From Nocardioides sp. (lineage in GTDB: Bacteria; Actinomycetota; Actinomycetes; Propionibacteriales; Nocardioidaceae): a stretch of DNA of 64,000 nucleotides. Below are positions 57,343 to 64,000 of this stretch, piece by piece. How positions within the stretch are numbered: the stretch's first letter is position 1; each line of letters begins with the position of its first letter. The DNA is taken from NCBI GenBank assembly GCA_030698375.1, contig JAUYLL010000129.1:1-64000 (forward strand), given 5' to 3'. Position numbers and translations under genes: made by a program. The notes under the pieces were generated by a model that was given only the letters and a program-made list of their open reading frames with translations, ran no database searches and was not told the origin of the DNA.

Positions 57343-58854
57343 ATGAATGACTCTCATCCGCAGGGTGGTTCCACCACCGCCACCGGCGCGCCCGCCGTCA
57401 GCGACCGCAACTCGCTGACCGTCGGCGCCAACGGTCCGATCCTCCTGCACGACGTCCACATGGTCGAGCAGATGGCCCACTTCAACCGCGAGCGGGTACC
57501 GGAGCGCAACGTCCACGCGAAGGGCACCGGGGCGTTCGGCGTCTTCGAGACCACCGAGGACGTCTCCCAGTACACCAAGGCCGCGCTCTTCCAGCCCGGC
57601 GTGAGCACCGACCTGCTCATCCGGTTCTCCACCGTGGCCGGGGAGCTCGGCTCGCCGGACACCTGGCGCGACCCGCGAGGCTTCGCGATCAAGTTCTACA
57701 CCTCCGAGGGCAACTACGACCTCGTCGGGAACAACACCCCGGTCTTCTTCATTCGCGACACGATGAAGTTCCCCCACTTCATCCGCAGCCAGAAGCGTCG
57801 CGGTGGCACCGGTCTACGCGACAACGACATGCAGTGGGACTTCTGGACCAACAACCCCGAGTCGGCGCACCAGGTCACCTGGCTGATGGGTGACCGCGGC
57901 CTGCCCGCCAGCCTGCGGCAGATGCAGGGCTACGGCTCGCACACCTACATGTGGGTGAACGAAGCCGGTGAGCGGTTCTGGGTGAAGTACCACTTCAAGA
58001 GCCAGCAGGGCGTCAAGTGCCTGACGCAGGAGGCGGCGAACAAGATCGCCGGCGAGGACGCCGACTACCACCGCCGCGACCTGCGGGAGGCCATCGACCG
58101 GGGCGACTTCCCGCGGTGGGACCTGCACGTGCAGGTGATGCCGTACGAGGACGCGAAGGACTACCGGTTCAACCCGTTCGACCTGACCAAGGTGTGGCCG
58201 CACGGCGACTACCCGCTGATCAAGGTCGGCACGATGACGCTGGACAAGAACCCCGAGAACTTCTTCGCCCAGGTCGAGCAGGCGGCGTTCGCACCGTCGA
58301 CGGTCGTGCCCGGGGTCGGCTTCTCCCCCGACAAGATGCTGCTGGGCCGGACGTTCGCGTACGCCGACACCCAGCGCTACCGGATCGGCCCCAACTATCT
58401 GCAGCTCCCGGTGAACCGGCCGCGGGTCGAGGGGCACAACACCTACCAGTTCGACGGTCCGATGGCCTACGACCACACCGGCGACCAGCCGGTCTACGCC
58501 CCCAACTCCTACGACCGCGGCTACGCGGACCACGAGGGCCCGGTCGACGACGGTTGGGCGACCGACGGCGAGATGGTGCGCTCGGCGTACGCCCTGCACG
58601 CCGAGGACGACGACTTCTCGCAGCCGCGGGCGCTCGTCAACGAGGTGTGGGACGACGGCGAGCGTGAGCGCTTCGTCGGCAACGTGGCGGGCCACATCCT
58701 CGGCGGGGTGAAGCCGGAGACGCTCCCCCGCGTCCTGCAGTACTGGAAGAACGTCGACGAGGAGATCGGCAAGCGGATCGAGGCAGCGGTCTCCGAGGGC
58801 CAGGCCGAGGAGCCGGCTCCGCACCCGACCGAGCCCGAGGGCGTCATCGGCTGA
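57343..58854 (+). CDS. katA: monofunctional heme catalase
   Basis: 503 residues, small-subunit clade catalase. Decomposes hydrogen peroxide. Active-site His59 ([13 protein letters not shown]), Asn131 (GNNTPVFF) and heme ligand Tyr340 ([12 protein letters not shown]) are present. The ATG at 57343 has AGGAG 6 nt upstream. A stable hairpin follows the stop. The control region holds a FurA-like site, so expression is likely peroxide-regulated. The gene symbol is by function. Confidence 0.95.
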   Translation: MNDSHPQGGSTTATGAPAVSDRNSLTVGANGPILLHDVHMVEQMAHFNRERVPERNVHAKGTGAFGVFETTEDVSQYTKAALFQPGVSTDLLIRFSTVAGELGSPDTWRDPRGFAIKFYTSEGNYDLVGNNTPVFFIRDTMKFPHFIRSQKRRGGTGLRDNDMQWDFWTNNPESAHQVTWLMGDRGLPASLRQMQGYGSHTYMWVNEAGERFWVKYHFKSQQGVKCLTQEAANKIAGEDADYHRRDLREAIDRGDFPRWDLHVQVMPYEDAKDYRFNPFDLTKVWPHGDYPLIKVGTMTLDKNPENFFAQVEQAAFAPSTVVPGVGFSPDKMLLGRTFAYADTQRYRIGPNYLQLPVNRPRVEGHNTYQFDGPMAYDHTGDQPVYAPNSYDRGYADHEGPVDDGWATDGEMVRSAYALHAEDDDFSQPRALVNEVWDDGERERFVGNVAGHILGGVKPETLPRVLQYWKNVDEEIGKRIEAAVSEGQAEEPAPHPTEPEGVIG

Positions 58855-58873
58855 CGCAGTAGCCCCACCCGGG

Positions 58874-58916
58874 GACGGGGAGGACACCGCCACCCGCCGG
58901 CGGCGTCCTCCCCGTC
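58874..58916 (+). terminator. strong hairpin after catalase
   Basis: GACGGGGAGGAC (58874-58885) pairs perfectly with GTCCTCCCCGTC (58905-58916). After one mismatch the stem continues with CCGCC/GGCGG. It starts 20 nt after the stop codon. No T-tract. Confidence 0.75.
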
Positions 58917-58991
58917 GTCGCATTCGGCCACGGACGCCCCCCGAAGTCGCTAGCGTCGGGATCGACCCGTCTTCGACGTCAGGGAGATGTC

Positions 58992-59588
58992 ATGTCCAAC
59001 AGCGCGACCCCGTCCATGCCCGGCAGCCTGCTCGACCGCTTCCTCGCCCGCCTTCTCGACGGGGTGCTCCTCGCCGTCGTCGTCTGGGGGATCGTCGCGA
59101 CGCTGTTCACGTCGATCCTCATCGGCGGAGGGCTCGGCTACGGCAGCGGCGCCTACTTCGTGCTCGGCACGCTGGTCGCCCTCGCCGGCCTGGCGATCAA
59201 CTTCGGGTACTACATCTTCCTCGAGACGCGTCAGGGGCAGACGCTCGGCAAGATGGTGATGAAGCTCCGGGTCCAGGGCCCGGACGGCCAGCACCCCACC
59301 GTCGGCCAGTCGCTGCGGCGCAACGCCTTCATGGCCGTCGGCGTCGTGGGCACCGTCGCGGGCGACATCCTCGGAGTGATCCCCGTCGTCGGGGGCTTCC
59401 TGGGCGGCCTGGTCTCGGCGCTCATCGGGCTCGCGGGCCTCGCGCTCGTGATCTACATCGCCTACACGATCAACGAGGACTCGACCGCGCGGCAGGGATG
59501 GCACGACAAGTTCGCCGGTGGCACCCGTGTCCTCAAGGAGCAGCCGGAGGCCGTGTCCAGCCCGCCGGTGACGCCGCCGGCGACCTGA
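58992..59588 (+). CDS. RDD-family membrane protein
   Basis: 198 residues, RDD domain with the Arg-Asp variant at the N-terminus (RFLARLLDGVLLAVVVWG), then ETRQGQTLGKMVMKLRV, a characteristic block. Three to four membrane segments, a Pro/Ser-rich cytoplasmic tail. Function unknown; RDD proteins have been linked to ion transport in some bacteria. GGGAG 5 nt before the ATG. Confidence 0.88.
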   Translation: MSNSATPSMPGSLLDRFLARLLDGVLLAVVVWGIVATLFTSILIGGGLGYGSGAYFVLGTLVALAGLAINFGYYIFLETRQGQTLGKMVMKLRVQGPDGQHPTVGQSLRRNAFMAVGVVGTVAGDILGVIPVVGGFLGGLVSALIGLAGLALVIYIAYTINEDSTARQGWHDKFAGGTRVLKEQPEAVSSPPVTPPAT

Positions 59589-59594
59589 CCGACC

Positions 59595-60359
59595 TCACTG
59601 CAGGACGAAGCTGACCAGCGCGATCGTCCCGACCACGATGATCACGCCCCGAAGCAGCGCCGGTGGCAGCCGCCGGCCCACGCCCGCGCCGATCTGCCCA
59701 CCGACGACCGACCCTGCGGCCAGGAGCGCGACGATCGTCCAGTCGACCTCGGCGACCACGACGAAGACCACGGCTGCGACCCCGTTGACCGTCGCGGCGA
59801 GCACGTTCTTGGCTGCGTTGTTGCGCTGCATGGTCTCGTGCAAGCCGATGCCGAGGACGGCCATGAGCAGCACGCCCTGCGCGGCACCGAAGTAGCCGCC
59901 GTACACCCCGGTGAGGAGCACCAGCACCCACACCCACCAGGACCCGTGCGCCGGGGTAGCGCGGTCGGGCACCGCCCGGGCAGAGACCCACGTCTTGATG
60001 CGCGGTTGGAGCGCCACCAGGACCACGCCGAGACCGATGAGCACGGGTACGACGGACCGGAAGGCCTCGTCGGGGAGCACCAGCAGCAGCACGGCCCCCG
60101 CGACGCCGCCGAGCAGTGACGCGGAGCCGAGGACGAGGATGCGCCGCCGCTGGCCGGCCAGCTCGCGGCGGTAGCCGACGGCGCCCGACACCGATCCCGG
60201 GAAGAGACCGATGTTGTTGGAGACGTTCGCGGTCACCGGCGGGACTCCGAACGCCAGGAGGGTCGGGAACGTCACTAGCGTCCCCGACCCCACCACGGTG
60301 TTGATCGTGCCGGCCGCCACCCCTGCGAGGAGGACGACCGTCATCTCGAGCAGGCTCAC
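59595..60359 (-). CDS. TauE/SafE-family permease (sulfite/sulfur-compound exporter type)
   Basis: 254 residues, about eight membrane segments. Family repeats: GTINTVVGSGTLVTFPTLLAFGVPPVTANVSNN near the N-terminus and GVYGGYFGAAQGVLLMAVLG in the second half. Transports sulfite or related anions in known members; substrate unknown here. The GTG overlaps the SPFH gene stop by 4 nt. Confidence 0.9.
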   Translation of the reverse strand: MSLLEMTVVLLAGVAAGTINTVVGSGTLVTFPTLLAFGVPPVTANVSNNIGLFPGSVSGAVGYRRELAGQRRRILVLGSASLLGGVAGAVLLLVLPDEAFRSVVPVLIGLGVVLVALQPRIKTWVSARAVPDRATPAHGSWWVWVLVLLTGVYGGYFGAAQGVLLMAVLGIGLHETMQRNNAAKNVLAATVNGVAAVVFVVVAEVDWTIVALLAAGSVVGGQIGAGVGRRLPPALLRGVIIVVGTIALVSFVLQ

Positions 60360-61471
60360 TGCGGCGGTGCGTCTCCCCCGGCCTCGGGCGCGCTCTTCTC
60401 GGCCTGGCTGGCCGTGCGCGGGTTGGCCGCCTGCTCGGCGGCGGCGATGGCCGCGGCCACCTCGTCGTGCGCGTCGCTCAGGGAGGCAGCGCCCACGTCG
60501 CTGAGCTGCGGGGCCTCCGCACCCATGTCGACGCGCTTCGCTGGACCGTCCACCTCGTCGGGGATGCCCTGCAGGCTGTTCATGGTCGAGCCGAGTCCCT
60601 CGAGCGCCTTGCCGATCTCGCTGGGGACGATCCAGACCTTGTTGGCGTCGCCCTCGGCGATCTTCGGCATCATCTGGAGGTACTGGTAGGCCAGCAGGGA
60701 CTGGTCGGGGCGGCCGTCGTGGATCGCCTGGAAGACCGTCTGGATGGCCTGACCCTCACCCTGCGAGCGCAGGATCGCCGCCTCACGATCGGCCTGGGCG
60801 CGCAGGATCAGGGCCTGGCGGTCACCCTCGGCGTTGAGGATGGCCGACTGCTTGTTGCCCTCGGCGGTGAGGATCGCCGACTGGCGCTGACCCTCCGCGG
60901 TGAGGATCGCGGCGCGCTTGTCGCGGTCGGCGCGCATCTGCTTCTCCATGGAGTCCTTGATGGACGGCGGCGGGTCGATGCCCTTGAGCTCCACACGGTT
61001 CACGCGGATGCCCCACTTGCCGGTCGCCTCGTCCAGGACCCCGCGGAGGCCGGAGTTGATCGAGTCGCGGCTGGTGAGGGTGTCCTCGAGGTCCATGCCG
61101 CCGACGATGTTGCGCAGTGTGGTCATCGTGAGCTGCTCGATCGCCTGGATGTAGTTGGCGATCTCGTAGGTGGCCGAGACCGGGTCGGTGACCTGGAAGT
61201 AGATGACCGTGTCGATCGAGACGACCAGGTTGTCCTCGGTGATCACCGGCTGGGGCGGGAAGGACACGACCTGCTCACGCAGGTCGATCATGTAGCGCAC
61301 CTTGTCGACGAACGGCACCACGATGTTCAGGCCCGCGGGGAGGGACGTGCGGTACTTGCCGAACCGCTCGACGATCCCGGCGCGCGCCTGGGGCACGATG
61401 CGGACGGTGCGGGCGAGGGCCACGACGACGAAGATCGCCAGGACCAGGAGGATCGCGAGCAAGCCGGTCAT
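60356..61471 (-). CDS. SPFH/Band 7 membrane-scaffold protein (QmcA-like)
   Basis: 371 residues: N-terminal membrane anchor (LLAILLVLAIFVVVALA), SPFH domain (RAGIVERFGKYRTSLPAGLNIVVPFVDKVRYMIDLREQ), a coiled region of five 11-residue repeats (188-242), and a disordered Ala-rich tail. SPFH proteins form large cages around membrane proteases or lipid domains. The following gene to the right encodes NfeD, the usual partner. Overlaps the TauE gene start. Confidence 0.9.
   Translation of the reverse strand: MTGLLAILLVLAIFVVVALARTVRIVPQARAGIVERFGKYRTSLPAGLNIVVPFVDKVRYMIDLREQVVSFPPQPVITEDNLVVSIDTVIYFQVTDPVSATYEIANYIQAIEQLTMTTLRNIVGGMDLEDTLTSRDSINSGLRGVLDEATGKWGIRVNRVELKGIDPPPSIKDSMEKQMRADRDKRAAILTAEGQRQSAILTAEGNKQSAILNAEGDRQALILRAQADREAAILRSQGEGQAIQTVFQAIHDGRPDQSLLAYQYLQMMPKIAEGDANKVWIVPSEIGKALEGLGSTMNSLQGIPDEVDGPAKRVDMGAEAPQLSDVGAASLSDAHDEVAAAIAAAEQAANPRTASQAEKSAPEAGGDAPPQ
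60752..60910 (-). repeat. five 33-bp tandem repeats within the SPFH gene
   Basis: Codes for AILTAEGQRQS, AILTAEGNKQS, AILNAEGDRQA, LILRAQADREA, AILRSQGEGQA (residues 188-242). The first two DNA units are nearly identical, so this is a recombinable in-frame coiled-coil repeat. Confidence 0.8.
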
Positions 61472-61541
61472 CCGGCACTCCCTTCGTGGGCCGCCGCGCG
61501 GCCCCTCGTTGCTGTTGTTGGTACGGGTGGGTCTGGGTGAC

Positions 61542-62000
61542 TCACGGGTCGAGCTGGGGCACCGGGTGCACCAGAGCCGTCGCGCCCTGGATCTCGAGGA
61601 CGTCGACGGTCGCTCCCTCGGGGATCACGAGTGACTCGTCGTACGGACGGGCGGTCCAGGTCTCCCCGGAGAGCCGGATCTGACCACCCTGGCTGGTGAC
61701 CGCGGTCAGTGCGACGCCCTGTCGGCCGACGAGGGCCTGGTGGCCGAGCGTCAGCGACGGTCCGTTGTGCAGACGCTTGACCACGCTGGGCCGGACCAGC
61801 CACAGCATCGCGATCGCGGTGAGCATCGCCAGGAAGCCCTGGAGCAGGATGGGTGCGCCCAGCGCTGCCGCGACGCTGCCGCCGAGAGCACCGACGGCGA
61901 GCATGACCAGGACCAGCTCAAGACTGAAGAGCTCCGCGACCCCGAGCAGCGCGGCGGCGACCAGCCAGGTCTCCCACGCGTGCTCACGGAACCACTCCAT
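61542..62000 (-). CDS. NfeD-family protein
   Basis: 152 residues. Two N-terminal membrane segments (WLVAAALLGVAELFSLELVLVMLAVGAL, ILLQGFLAMLTAIAMLWLV) and a C-terminal OB-fold (ALVGRQGVALTAVTSQGGQIRLSGETWTARPYDES). Short NfeD proteins bind and assist SPFH scaffolds. It lies 70 nt from the SPFH gene, same strand, as in other bacteria. Confidence 0.9.
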   Translation of the reverse strand: MEWFREHAWETWLVAAALLGVAELFSLELVLVMLAVGALGGSVAAALGAPILLQGFLAMLTAIAMLWLVRPSVVKRLHNGPSLTLGHQALVGRQGVALTAVTSQGGQIRLSGETWTARPYDESLVIPEGATVDVLEIQGATALVHPVPQLDP

Positions 62001-62020
62001 GCAGCCACCCTACCGATCGG

Positions 62021-62722
62021 TCACAGGTTGACGGGGGCGCGACGGTCCGCGGCGGCGGCGAGCTCGGCGAAGACGGCCTGGTTGTGCGCGAAGGCGGCCC
62101 GCACGTGCTCCACCACCCGGTGCTGGTCGGGCTCGGAGAGACCCAACGCATCGAGCCGGGCGCGGTAGGAGTCCTTGTAGAGCTTGGGCTTCGGGACGCC
62201 GGGGAAGCGGTAGAACGCCGTACCGGCTCCGTCCTCCAGCCCGTAGGTGCGCGTGATGATCCGGCCGATCGCCTGCCCGCCGGAGAGGTCGCCGAGGTAG
62301 CGCGTGTAGTGGTGGGCGACGAAGGCGAGCGGGTCCTCCCGGGACGCCGCCAGCTCCCGGGCGTACGCCGTCACGGCCGGGCCGGGCTCCGCGCGGGACC
62401 GCCAGTCCTCCCCCACCCAGAGACGGAGGTCGTCGTCGAGGGCCGCACCCCGCTCGAGCACGGGGTCCCACACCGCCGCGGCGAGCGGGTCCGGCCGGGA
62501 GGCCTCGGGGACCAGCGCCCGGCCCGCCCCCTCGAGCGCGCCGTACACCGCGGCCAGGGCGAGCAGGTAGTCGGCGTAGCAGGTGGCCGGGAGCCGGCCG
62601 TCCAGCAGACCGGCCATGAACGGCGAGGCCTCGGCCTCGGTGTGCTCGGCTGCGGACCCCACCCGCATCCGCGCGGACAGCGACCCCGCGGGGGCAGCAG
62701 CAGGTCGGGGCACCCGGTTCAC
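62021..62722 (-). CDS. heme oxygenase
   Basis: 233 residues, HO-1/HmuO fold. Proximal heme ligand His27 in AAEHTEAEASPFM and the distal-helix motif GDLSGGQ (144-150) are present. It opens heme to biliverdin, carbon monoxide and free iron; usually for iron acquisition. The GTG at 62722 overlaps the ABC ATPase stop by 4 nt (GTGA). No heme-uptake receptor is visible. Confidence 0.92.
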   Translation of the reverse strand: MNRVPRPAAAPAGSLSARMRVGSAAEHTEAEASPFMAGLLDGRLPATCYADYLLALAAVYGALEGAGRALVPEASRPDPLAAAVWDPVLERGAALDDDLRLWVGEDWRSRAEPGPAVTAYARELAASREDPLAFVAHHYTRYLGDLSGGQAIGRIITRTYGLEDGAGTAFYRFPGVPKPKLYKDSYRARLDALGLSEPDQHRVVEHVRAAFAHNQAVFAELAAAADRRAPVNL

Positions 62723-63531
62723 CCGCGGATCGGAGTGCCCGCGACGCGGGTGCGCCGACGGGCCGCCCACCGACCGTCGGTGTGCGTGACCTGCAGGGGC
62801 ATGCCGAAGGTCTCCGACAGCACCGCCTCGGTGAGCGTCTCCTCGACCGGACCGGCGGCGACCACACGACCCCGGCGGAGCAGGAGCGCGTGGGTGAAGC
62901 CCGGAGGGATCTCCTCGACGTGGTGGGAGACCAGCACCGTCGCCGGGGCGTCGATGTCGTCGGCCAGCACCGCCAGGGTGGAGACGAGGTCCTCGCGACC
63001 CCCGAGGTCGAGCCCCGCGGCCGGCTCGTCGAGCAGTAGCAGCTCGGGGTCCGTCATCAGCGCCCGCGCGATCTGCACGCGCTTGCGCTCCCCCTCGCTG
63101 AGGGTCCCGAAGGTCCGGTCGGCGAGGGCGGCCGCGCCGACCTCGCGTAGGAGGTCGGCCGCCCGCTCGTGGTCGAGCTCGTCGTAGTGCTCCCGCCAGC
63201 GGCCGACCACGCCGTAGGACGCCGAGACGACCACGTCCCTCACCAGCTCGTGACGGGGGATGCGGTCGGCCAACGCGGCGCTCGTGAGGCCGATACGGGG
63301 CCGCAGCTCGAAGACGTCGACGGTGCCGAGGACCTCGCCGAGGATCCCCACCACGCCGTCCGTCGGGTGGATCTGGGCGGAGCAGACCTGCAGCAAGGTG
63401 GTCTTCCCGGCGCCGTTGGGGCCGAGCACCACCCAGCGCTCGTCCTCCTCCACGCGCCAGTCGATCCCCTCGAGCAGGGTCGCCTGGCCGCGCCGCACGG
63501 TCACGTCGGCCAGCTCGAGAACGGCGTCCAT
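62719..63531 (-). CDS. ABC transporter ATPase coupled to heme oxygenase
   Basis: 270 residues. Walker A GPNGAGKTTL, signature LSEGERKRVQIARAL (an unusual LSEGE variant of LSGGQ), Walker B LLLLDEPAAGLDLGG and His-switch VSHHVEEIP. No permease gene adjoins. ATG at 63531 (MDAVLELADV) is preferred to a frame-open ATG at 63561 because GAGGG lies just before it. The neighbouring heme oxygenase suggests heme or iron traffic (inference). Confidence 0.88.
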   Translation of the reverse strand: MDAVLELADVTVRRGQATLLEGIDWRVEEDERWVVLGPNGAGKTTLLQVCSAQIHPTDGVVGILGEVLGTVDVFELRPRIGLTSAALADRIPRHELVRDVVVSASYGVVGRWREHYDELDHERAADLLREVGAAALADRTFGTLSEGERKRVQIARALMTDPELLLLDEPAAGLDLGGREDLVSTLAVLADDIDAPATVLVSHHVEEIPPGFTHALLLRRGRVVAAGPVEETLTEAVLSETFGMPLQVTHTDGRWAARRRTRVAGTPIRG

Positions 63532-63621
63532 GCATCCCTCGGGTCGTCGGCGGTCGGGCATCGCGGCCGGGAGACGTCCCGCCGCGGGACCAACCTACGG
63601 CACCGGCCTGGGCCACGGGGC

Positions 63622-63627
63622 TAGCCT
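63622..63627 (+). promoter_or_regulatory. leaderless -10 box of the last gene
   Basis: TAGCCT, 6-nt spacer, GTG start. Confidence 0.5.
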
Positions 63628-63633
63628 CGGCGC

Positions 63634-64000
63634 GTGCCCGAGCGTCCTCTGGATCCCCATCCCCGCGCCGTGGCCGGTCCGCTGGACGCGGACCTGCCCG
63701 ATGGTGCGGTCCTCGCGCTGTGGGTCGACGCATGGGTCCGCGGGCACGCCGCGACCGACGACCTGCTGGAGGCGGTCGGACGGTCCGCGGCGGCGCACCA
63801 CGTGGTGCCCGTGGACGGCGGCCCGGCCGAGCCGTTGGCACTCGCGCTCGGCACCCTGCGGCGAGGGTGCACAGGGGCCGGGCTCGCGCTTCCCGTCGCC
63901 GGCGACCCGGCCGGTATGGCCGGCCCCCGGGCCCTCAACGACGCTGCGCTCGAGGCCGAAGAGGCCGTGCACCTGCTCGGCACGGGGACCGCGCTGGTGC
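63634..64000 (+). CDS. unknown protein, 5' part (runs off the right edge)
   Basis: The first 122 codons, still open at the window end. Translation begins MPERPLDPHPRAVAGPLDAD and continues AWVRGHAATDDLLEAVGRSAAAHHVV. Then comes a segment with a hydrophobic, Gly-rich LGTLRRGCTGAGLALPVAGDPAGMAG. No family recognised. GTG at 63634 chosen on TAGCCT 6 nt upstream. Divergent from the ABC ATPase gene. Confidence 0.7.
   Translation, partial: MPERPLDPHPRAVAGPLDADLPDGAVLALWVDAWVRGHAATDDLLEAVGRSAAAHHVVPVDGGPAEPLALALGTLRRGCTGAGLALPVAGDPAGMAGPRALNDAALEAEEAVHLLGTGTALV

Overview
The window is a contiguous stretch of an actinobacterial chromosome. The base composition is very GC-rich and the codons strongly prefer G or C in the third position. 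It carries a Pup-proteasome locus, mycothiol biosynthesis (mshC), TatA/TatC next to pafBC and helY, guaB1 and a fadE23/fadE24 pair. Gene order and sequence style suggest Nocardioidaceae (Nocardioides-like); that assignment is inference. I see no insertion sequence, prophage, CRISPR array or rRNA operon. The one RNA gene is a tRNA-Leu(GAG).

Layout. 1-697: 5' part of lnt, running off the left edge. 1108-8119: a lysine catabolism cluster through beta-lysine: kal, kamE, kamD, a YtcJ-like amidohydrolase and kdd on the minus strand, with kamA divergent. The cleavage enzyme Kce is absent. 8112-11150: a secreted neutral ceramidase, a decayed SGNH/acyltransferase 3' remnant and an Lrp/AsnC regulator. 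11216-12154: a 5'-3' exonuclease-like protein. 12174-28065: the Pup-proteasome super-locus on the minus strand: arc, a 26-residue peptide, dop, pup, prcB, prcA, a Nudix hydrolase, pafA, an FKBP lipoprotein, pafB, pafC, tatA, tatC, a small unknown protein, a lipid kinase and helY. 28177-31296: trmI, a site-2 protease with CBS domains and a RecB-like nuclease. 31307-36699: a HAD hydrolase, B12-dependent metH and a PAC2 protein. 36724-40948: mshC, the SCO1664 / DUF3090 / MSMEG_4193 cassette and uppP. 41079-44248: an aldo/keto reductase, a small DUF5703-like protein, an M20 peptidase and a LysR-effector-domain-only protein. 44371-48710: tRNA-Leu, a nucleosidase overlapping guaB1, and a cyclopropane-synthase-like methyltransferase with a DUF1295 membrane protein. 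48765-53809: an ankyrin protein, galK, fadE23/fadE24 under a 17-bp palindromic operator, and peptide deformylase. 53793-64000: an rRNA methyltransferase, a siroheme-synthase fusion, PEBP, Nudix, catalase, an RDD protein, a TauE permease, SPFH/NfeD, heme oxygenase with an ABC ATPase, and the start of an unknown gene.

Two themes recur. First, many adjacent genes overlap by ATGA or GTGA, which suggests translational coupling (kal/kamE/kamD/amidohydrolase, pafB/pafC, prcA/Nudix, dgk/helY, TauE/SPFH, ABC/heme oxygenase). Second, at least 19 genes have a TANNNT box (often TAGGCT) 6-8 nt (5 nt in one reading) before an ATG or GTG start and no Shine-Dalgarno sequence. That is the signature of leaderless transcription, and I used it to choose several starts. 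Genes with a real Shine-Dalgarno (kamA, kdd, ceramidase, catalase, PEBP, pup, arc) lack this arrangement.

Most genes are ordinary actinobacterial housekeeping. The parts most worth a second look are the incomplete kam cluster with its embedded amidohydrolase and divergent KamA motifs, the extra genes inside the Pup-proteasome locus, the uncharacterised cassette behind mshC, and several unassigned palindromes.
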